A stretch of 64,000 bases of DNA from an uncultured Eubacterium sp. (GTDB taxonomy: Bacteria > Bacillota > Clostridia > Lachnospirales > Lachnospiraceae), in assembly GCA_910584645.1 (NCBI GenBank), contig CAJUAU010000005.1:1-64000 (forward strand), in the 5' to 3' direction. A model generated the notes under the pieces. That model had not been told where the DNA came from, did not search any database, and saw nothing but the letters and a program-made list of their open reading frames with translations. The position numbers were made by a program, and so were the translations under genes. Of this stretch, positions 59,482-64,000 are shown piece after piece (within the stretch, counting starts at the first letter, position 1; each line of letters starts with the position of its first letter).

Positions 59482-61044
59482 TTAGCTGCATCCTGCCTCT
59501 TTCATCACCAGCAGGACATCCCCTGCATTGATGAGATCGCTCTCCAGCTTATTGATCTCCATGATGGTATCCGTGGTCGTATAAAATTCTTTGGCGATAT
59601 CCCAGAGTTCATCCCCTTTCTGAACCACATAACCTATCAGGCCGGGTTCCCTCGCCCTGGCATCGCAGTCCAGCGACTCCATCTTAAAGTCTGCGATAAT
59701 CGGTTCTTCAATGTTATTGAAGGCAAGAATATCAATCATGACCACCGCCTTGATATCCGCTTCATTATCTCCCAGCAGAGAACCGCTGATCTGCTCGATC
59801 CCCGCTGTCATGCGGATATCGCTGTCCGGCAGGATATCCGGGATCTGTATATGCTGTTCAAAGGGCAGTATCCCCGAAGAAGCTGCCAGTGGTACCGCAT
59901 CGTCCGACGACTGGTACAAAATATTTATATCAATAATACCCTCTACTTCCACACCATCCTCTACGATCCGCTTCCCATCTACACGTACAGCCCCTGTTAC
60001 CTTCCAGATCTGCAGCGGAGTATTGGCGCCGTCCAGGGGAATTTTCCCATTTACCCTGGATTTACTCTTATTCTTCATTATGAGATTCTCAAAATAAGAG
60101 GTTTCAAATACCGGCCTGCATTCTTTCTCCGTGGAGTAAAAATCGGTGAGAAGTTCCAGTCTCTCCTCGCCAAAGGCTTTTATATCCAGATCCAGGACGA
60201 TTTCCACATCAATGACGCGGTCTTCGCCGTCCTCGTCTTCCTTTACCTCGATCTCTCTGCTGTGTATCCCCACATCTGCCTGAACCACATTGGTCTCGTC
60301 GCAGCCCCCACAGTTTACCTCCCCGCTGAGGGGCACGATGCACTCATGAAAATTCAGCTGTGGTATTTCGTCATTACTAAGATATATCAGAAAAAGGCTG
60401 GCTTCACCGGAAAGCACCAGCTTATCCTCACCGACTCTGGTTTCCACTTCCAGCAGGTTCACGTCATCATACAAAATACGGCCAATGGTGTCTTTCGTTC
60501 CGGGAATCTTGCATTCATCCCTCACCCTGAGAGTATCTTTTTTGGACAGGATGAGCCGGGTTATATCCATGCTTTTCTTGCGTTTGAGGATAGACTCATC
60601 TCCCTCAATGTCAATGGCGCCCTCGCCATCATAGACCGATTCTGATACCACTTCCATATTTACGATAGCCTTTACCCCGAACTTGCGGGAATTAATCAGC
60701 TCCCCCCGCAGGTCATCAATGGATGAGTGCACTGAGATCTCATCCTCTCTGGTGGAATCACATCCCAGCGCCACCGTTTCACTGATGGGAATATTCCCTG
60801 TCAGGTCGCAGACCGGCATCTCGTCCTCTCCAGCATACAGGATCGTAAAATACAGAGCGCCTTTTATGTTGGCTCTGCCATCCACAACCCGTATCTCCTC
60901 TATTACCACCTCACCCTTCTCCTGCATGATCGCCCTGGCATCCGGTTTGATATCCGGTACATTAAAATCTGCATCCAGTGTGATCTGAACATTTTCCCGG
61001 CTATTGCACCGGTTCATGTGAACTCTCTGTTTTATAAGTTCCAT
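59482..61044 (-). CDS. sipL: SipL-like spore coat morphogenetic protein (SPOCS domains plus LysM)
   Basis: Three DUF3794/SPOCS domains (about 30-150, 175-300 and 330-455) are followed by a C-terminal LysM (about 470-516: GYVVQKGDELWDIAKEFY). In C. difficile SipL links SpoIVA to the coat, and this architecture and length match it well. No signal peptide, so it acts in the mother-cell cytosol. AGGAGG precedes the ATG. Sporulation-specific control is expected, but no sigma-E promoter was assigned. Confidence 0.85.
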   Translation of the reverse strand: MELIKQRVHMNRCNSRENVQITLDADFNVPDIKPDARAIMQEKGEVVIEEIRVVDGRANIKGALYFTILYAGEDEMPVCDLTGNIPISETVALGCDSTREDEISVHSSIDDLRGELINSRKFGVKAIVNMEVVSESVYDGEGAIDIEGDESILKRKKSMDITRLILSKKDTLRVRDECKIPGTKDTIGRILYDDVNLLEVETRVGEDKLVLSGEASLFLIYLSNDEIPQLNFHECIVPLSGEVNCGGCDETNVVQADVGIHSREIEVKEDEDGEDRVIDVEIVLDLDIKAFGEERLELLTDFYSTEKECRPVFETSYFENLIMKNKSKSRVNGKIPLDGANTPLQIWKVTGAVRVDGKRIVEDGVEVEGIIDINILYQSSDDAVPLAASSGILPFEQHIQIPDILPDSDIRMTAGIEQISGSLLGDNEADIKAVVMIDILAFNNIEEPIIADFKMESLDCDARAREPGLIGYVVQKGDELWDIAKEFYTTTDTIMEINKLESDLINAGDVLLVMKEAGCS

Positions 61045-61227
61045 ATGCCCTCCTCACTATAGCCTGGCGCGCAGGCAGGCTACGGCTTAATTACTTCTAA
61101 ACTATCTATATTCCGGGGGCAGCACGGTTATTCCAGAAATTTGGAAAAATAGAAGGAATAATTTTCCGATTGCCGCATATAATAATACTGTTATTTCATC
61201 GCGCAAAAAAATTGAGGGATACAAAAA

Positions 61228-61256
61228 TTGACAAACACAATATTATGTGGTACAAT
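61228..61256 (+). promoter_or_regulatory. Promoter of veg
   Basis: TTGACA (61228-61233), 17 bases, TACAAT (61251-61256), a near-consensus sigma-A promoter. The leader of about 87 nt holds a small hairpin CCTGTC/GACAGG (61315-61330) just before the ribosome site. The rest of the gene-free stretch 61045-61349 shows nothing else I can name. Confidence 0.85.
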
Positions 61257-61349
61257 AGAGTTGTATTTCTATATATCGTGGTAATACACTGAAGGGACAT
61301 GGGACATCATATTACCTGTCCGGCGACAGGAGAAAGGTCGGTATTATTT

Positions 61350-61595
61350 ATGTTGAAAACAGATGTTGGTAATGTGCGGAAGGCAGTAAGCAAGCACATT
61401 GGGAGCAGAGTAGTTATACGTTGCAACTTAGGAAGACATAAAGTAGACGTTACAGAAGGTGTTATCACGGAAACATTCCCAAGTATATTCCTGATCACAG
61501 TAAAAAATGAGCTTGAAAACACAAGCCAGACGATCTCATACAGCTACACAGATGTATTGACAAAGGATGTTCAAATAACGCTTTGTAAAGCATAA
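61350..61595 (+). CDS. veg: Veg family protein (81 aa)
   Basis: Start at 61350, giving MLKTDVGNVRKAV. The family core is present: GSRVVIRCNLGRHKVDVTEG, then TFPSIFLITV and SYSYTDVLTKDVQI. Veg is a small abundant cytosolic protein that stimulates biofilm genes in Bacillus. A strong promoter precedes it and a terminator follows, so it is transcribed alone. Confidence 0.93.
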   Translation: MLKTDVGNVRKAVSKHIGSRVVIRCNLGRHKVDVTEGVITETFPSIFLITVKNELENTSQTISYSYTDVLTKDVQITLCKA

Positions 61596-61631
61596 CAAAG
61601 CACTTTTCTCATACGATTTACTTTTCTCAGC

Positions 61632-61661
61632 AAAAAACGGCTGCCGCAGCAGCCGTTTTTT
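61632..61661 (+). terminator. Terminator of veg
   Basis: CGGCTGC (61638-61644) and GCAGCCG (61649-61655) flanked by A6 and T6, which works in both directions and also lies beyond the end of coaBC. Confidence 0.88.
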
Positions 61662-61695
61662 GTATCTGGTAAAAACCTCAAGCCTTACTTATTAT

Positions 61696-62883
61696 TTATT
61701 TCTTTACGATCACATCAAAGATCGTTGCTGCCACCTCTTCCTTTGACATGCAGGGAAGCTCAACCACCCCCTCCTCCATGATCAGTGTGACAATGTTCGT
61801 GTCAGAACCAAAACCGGCTCCCTCCGTGTTCAGGTTATTGGCAACGATCAGATCCACCTGTTTGTCCTTCAGCTTCTGCTGTGAATTTTCTATCATATTT
61901 TCCGTCTCCATAGAAAAACCACAGATATACTGTCCCTGTCTGCGGCGGGCACCAAGGTAAGCAAGAATATCCTGGGTACGCTTTAGCTCCAGTGTACTCT
62001 CTCCCTCTTTTTTCTTGATCTTCTCCTCATGGTATTCCACCGGAGTGAAATCCGCCACCGCCGCCGCTTTAATAATGATATCCATATCCGGTGCCATTTT
62101 TTTCACTTCACGAAACATATCTTCGGCACTTTCCACTCTGACCAGCTTCACGCAGATCGGGGACGGCAGCTGGGTCGGCGCACTTACCAGCGTCACCTCT
62201 GCCCCCCGGTACATGGCGACCTTCGCCAGTGCATAACCCATTTTTCCAGTAGAATAATTGGTGATAAAACGCACTGGATCGATGGCCTCGCGGGTAGCCC
62301 CGGCTGTAACCAGTACTTTCTTTCCTTTCAGATCCTTTTCCAGATGGATTTCCCGCAAAATGTATTCCAGCAGGATCTCCTCACAGGGAAGTTTTCCTTT
62401 TCCCACCTCCTTACAGGCGAGAATACCGGTATCCGGCTCGATCACTTCCATGCCGAATTCCCTCAGTTTCCGCAGATTATCCTGCACAATGGGATTCTCA
62501 TACATACGGGTGTTCATTGCTGGCGCCACCAGTATACGGCATTGGCAGGCAAGCGCTGTCGTCGTCAGCATATCGTCGGCGATCCCTCCCGCCAGCTTTC
62601 CGATCACATCAGCAGAAGCCGGCGCCACCAGCATCAGATCCGCTTTTTCTCCCAGTGCCACATGCTCAATATTATAATTAAAATTTCTGTCAAATGTATC
62701 CACAAGGCACTTATGCCCTGTCAGAGTCTCAAAAGCAATTGGATTAATGATATTGGTAGCATTTTTTGTCATGATCACATGAACATCACAGCGGAGTTTA
62801 ATGAGCATACTCGTAAGATTAGCCATTTTATATGCCGCGATACTTCCTGTCACTCCAAGCACTACCGTCTTTCCTTTTAACAT
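61696..62883 (-). CDS. coaBC: Bifunctional phosphopantothenoylcysteine decarboxylase / phosphopantothenate-cysteine ligase
   Basis: Two steps of coenzyme A synthesis. The N-terminal flavoprotein CoaC (about 1-180) has GVTGSIAAYK, the His in NIEHVALG and VAPAMNTRMYENP. The C-terminal CoaB (about 190-395) has VTAGATREAIDPVRFITN, NYSTGKMGYALA and KKKEGESTLELKRTQDIL. Full length. Followed upstream on the same strand by panD, linking two CoA-pathway genes. Confidence 0.97.
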   Translation of the reverse strand: MLKGKTVVLGVTGSIAAYKMANLTSMLIKLRCDVHVIMTKNATNIINPIAFETLTGHKCLVDTFDRNFNYNIEHVALGEKADLMLVAPASADVIGKLAGGIADDMLTTTALACQCRILVAPAMNTRMYENPIVQDNLRKLREFGMEVIEPDTGILACKEVGKGKLPCEEILLEYILREIHLEKDLKGKKVLVTAGATREAIDPVRFITNYSTGKMGYALAKVAMYRGAEVTLVSAPTQLPSPICVKLVRVESAEDMFREVKKMAPDMDIIIKAAAVADFTPVEYHEEKIKKKEGESTLELKRTQDILAYLGARRRQGQYICGFSMETENMIENSQQKLKDKQVDLIVANNLNTEGAGFGSDTNIVTLIMEEGVVELPCMSKEEVAATIFDVIVKK

Positions 62884-62949
62884 TATGCTGCCTCTCTTCT
62901 AAATTATTTTCCCAATGTACTACTGAATAAATATCATCAGAATAGTACA

Positions 62950-63333
62950 TTAATTCAGCTGCCCGTGTTTTTCATAGGAAGAAATTCTCTGCACCTTATT
63001 ATCATCATTCACAAAAACCACCTTGGGCCGATGGCCTTTCGCCTCCTCCGGCGTCATCTCACAATATGCCATGATGATAATATGATCCCCCACCTGAACC
63101 TGTCTCGCCGCAGCGCCATTCAGACAGATCATGCCGGAATTCTCTTCTCCCGCTATGGTATAGGTCTCAAACCGGCTGCCGTTTTCCACATCCACGATCT
63201 GGACCTTTTCATATTCCAGAATCCCTGCTGCCTCCATAAGTGCCGGATCCACTGTGATACTCCCTACATAATTCAACTCTGCCTGTACAACAGTGGCGCG
63301 ATGAATCTTTCCCTTTAACATCGTAATATTCAT
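62950..63333 (-). CDS. panD: Aspartate 1-decarboxylase (127 aa)
   Basis: Makes beta-alanine for pantothenate. The self-cleavage site is Gly24-Ser25 in NYVGSITVDP, giving the pyruvoyl group. Other conserved parts are SRFETYTI, GMICLNGAAARQVQVGD and IIMAYCEM. AGGAGGG precedes the ATG. It lies 66 bp upstream of coaBC on the same strand. Confidence 0.97.
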   Translation of the reverse strand: MNITMLKGKIHRATVVQAELNYVGSITVDPALMEAAGILEYEKVQIVDVENGSRFETYTIAGEENSGMICLNGAAARQVQVGDHIIIMAYCEMTPEEAKGHRPKVVFVNDDNKVQRISSYEKHGQLN

Positions 63334-63356
63334 AGCTTCCCTCCTGTAAAACCTTA

Positions 63357-63412
63357 CTTTACACTTCCCAAAATCTTATTTTACACTTCCCAAAATATTA
63401 TTTTACACTTAC
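63357..63412 (-). repeat. 22-bp tandem repeat at the end of the Lrp-type gene
   Basis: About two and a half copies of a 22-bp unit containing ACACTTCCCAAAAT (plus strand; starts of ACACTT at 63361, 63383 and 63405). The repeats run across the stop codon of the regulator gene and its 3' flank; they duplicate the last codons and stop in register. Confidence 0.85.
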
Positions 63413-63847
63413 TTCCCGATGATCGATACACGTTGAAAATACGATCAACGTCTTTGTCCTTCCATAGATCTGGAGCTCACCGATAAACTGATCCAGCTCC
63501 ATCGTGCTCTTAAACTGAACCTCCAGCAGCATGGAATAATCCCCTGTGACACAGTTGCATTCGATCACGTTGGGACAGTCCTTTATAAATGGATAAAATT
63601 CCTTTTTATCTTTCGGCTCAACTTCCAGATTTATAAATGCTTTGATATGATATCCCAAAAGTTCCGGATTCAGGCTGGCATGAAACCCAGTAATATACTT
63701 CTCATTTACAAGATGATTGATCCGCGCCGATACTGCCGGCGCCGTGAGAAATACCGCCTGCGCAATGTCTTTAACCGGAGTTCTGGCATCTTTTTCCAAA
63801 ATCTCTATTATCTGCTTATCTATAGCATCCAAATGGTCACTTTTCAT
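63398..63847 (-). CDS. Lrp/AsnC-family transcriptional regulator (149 aa)
   Basis: Start at 63847 with GGAGAG upstream. N-terminal HTH (LDAIDKQIIEILEKDARTPV, later PAVSARINHLVNEKYI), then the RAM effector domain (IKAFINLEV, VIECNCVTGDYSMLLEV). It probably senses an amino acid. It sits just upstream of panD on the same strand. Target genes are unknown. Confidence 0.93.
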   Translation of the reverse strand: MKSDHLDAIDKQIIEILEKDARTPVKDIAQAVFLTAPAVSARINHLVNEKYITGFHASLNPELLGYHIKAFINLEVEPKDKKEFYPFIKDCPNVIECNCVTGDYSMLLEVQFKSTMELDQFIGELQIYGRTKTLIVFSTCIDHREVSVK

Positions 63848-64000
63848 AACAATCTCTCCATTACAAATCAAATCCCCCCTAGTATAGCACTTATTTTCCC
63901 CCTCGTCCATAGGCACTTTAGAAAATAAACAAAAAACAACAAAACTCTTTTGTTTATAACATATTTTATCATTATTTATAACGTTTCAAGGTCTTTCTGC

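Noticed and set aside
61299..61349. Longer Veg start at 61299
   Set aside because: The extra 17 residues do not match the family; the ATG at 61350 gives the normal Veg start.

Overview
The window looks like chromosome of a spore-forming, anaerobic Firmicute, most likely Lachnospiraceae (Clostridium cluster XIVa). Supporting genes are addAB, clpC and radA, the spore genes spmA/spmB and a SipL-type SPOCS-LysM protein, the [FeFe]-hydrogenase maturase HydE, desulfoferrodoxin, FeoAAB with a DtxR-type regulator, Veg, and agr quorum sensing. Genus and species cannot be fixed by reading alone. No rRNA, tRNA, phage genes, transposase or CRISPR array was seen.

Layout. (1) 0.2-17.1 kb, minus strand: addB, addA, a methyltransferase, an SH3-glucosaminidase, a cohesin-like membrane protein, clpC, a small conserved protein, radA and two membrane proteins. 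An 80-bp tandem triplication lies at the addB/addA junction. (2) 17.1-20 kb: an FMN_bind-like lipo/membrane protein, glutamine-dependent NAD synthase with an internal 24-bp repeat, and a 6S RNA gene with its own promoter and terminator. (3) 20-36.4 kb: an accessory island, visibly AT-richer in its core (about 22.5-31.7 kb). It holds XRE regulators at both ends, a hemerythrin-receiver protein, and one long minus-strand series: agrA, agrC, agrD, agrB, LRR protein, acyl carrier protein, PaaK-like adenylate-forming ligase, subtilase with a phospholipase-like tail, second LRR protein, Ig-like secreted protein, BtrH-like acyltransferase candidate, and a second Ig-like protein. (4) 36.5-49.9 kb: spmAB, an ABC-2 exporter divergent from a NarL-type two-component system, a zinc-ribbon membrane protein, a soluble chemoreceptor, a second ABC-2 exporter and a metallophosphoesterase. 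(5) 50-56 kb: YwmB-like and DUF2442 proteins, the feo iron-uptake operon under a clear DtxR-type operator, desulfoferrodoxin and HydE. (6) 56-64 kb: a giant secreted protein that ends in its own class B sortase domain, SipL, Veg, CoaBC, PanD and an Lrp-type regulator.

The most unusual content is the agr island. The ACP, ligase and BtrH-like protein correspond to the three enzymes that load, carry and transfer an acyl group in butirosin assembly. Here they sit directly downstream of a peptide quorum-sensing locus and among secreted LRR, Ig-like and subtilase proteins. I infer a density-controlled system that makes or attaches an acyl group at the cell surface or on a secreted molecule; the substrate is unknown. 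At agrD the -10 box lies in the 5' arm of a perfect terminator hairpin, so transcripts started there should escape a terminator that would stop read-through from agrAC. Other oddities are an in-frame amber codon splitting a MerR-methyltransferase and an apparent fossil of the ACP start at the end of agrB.
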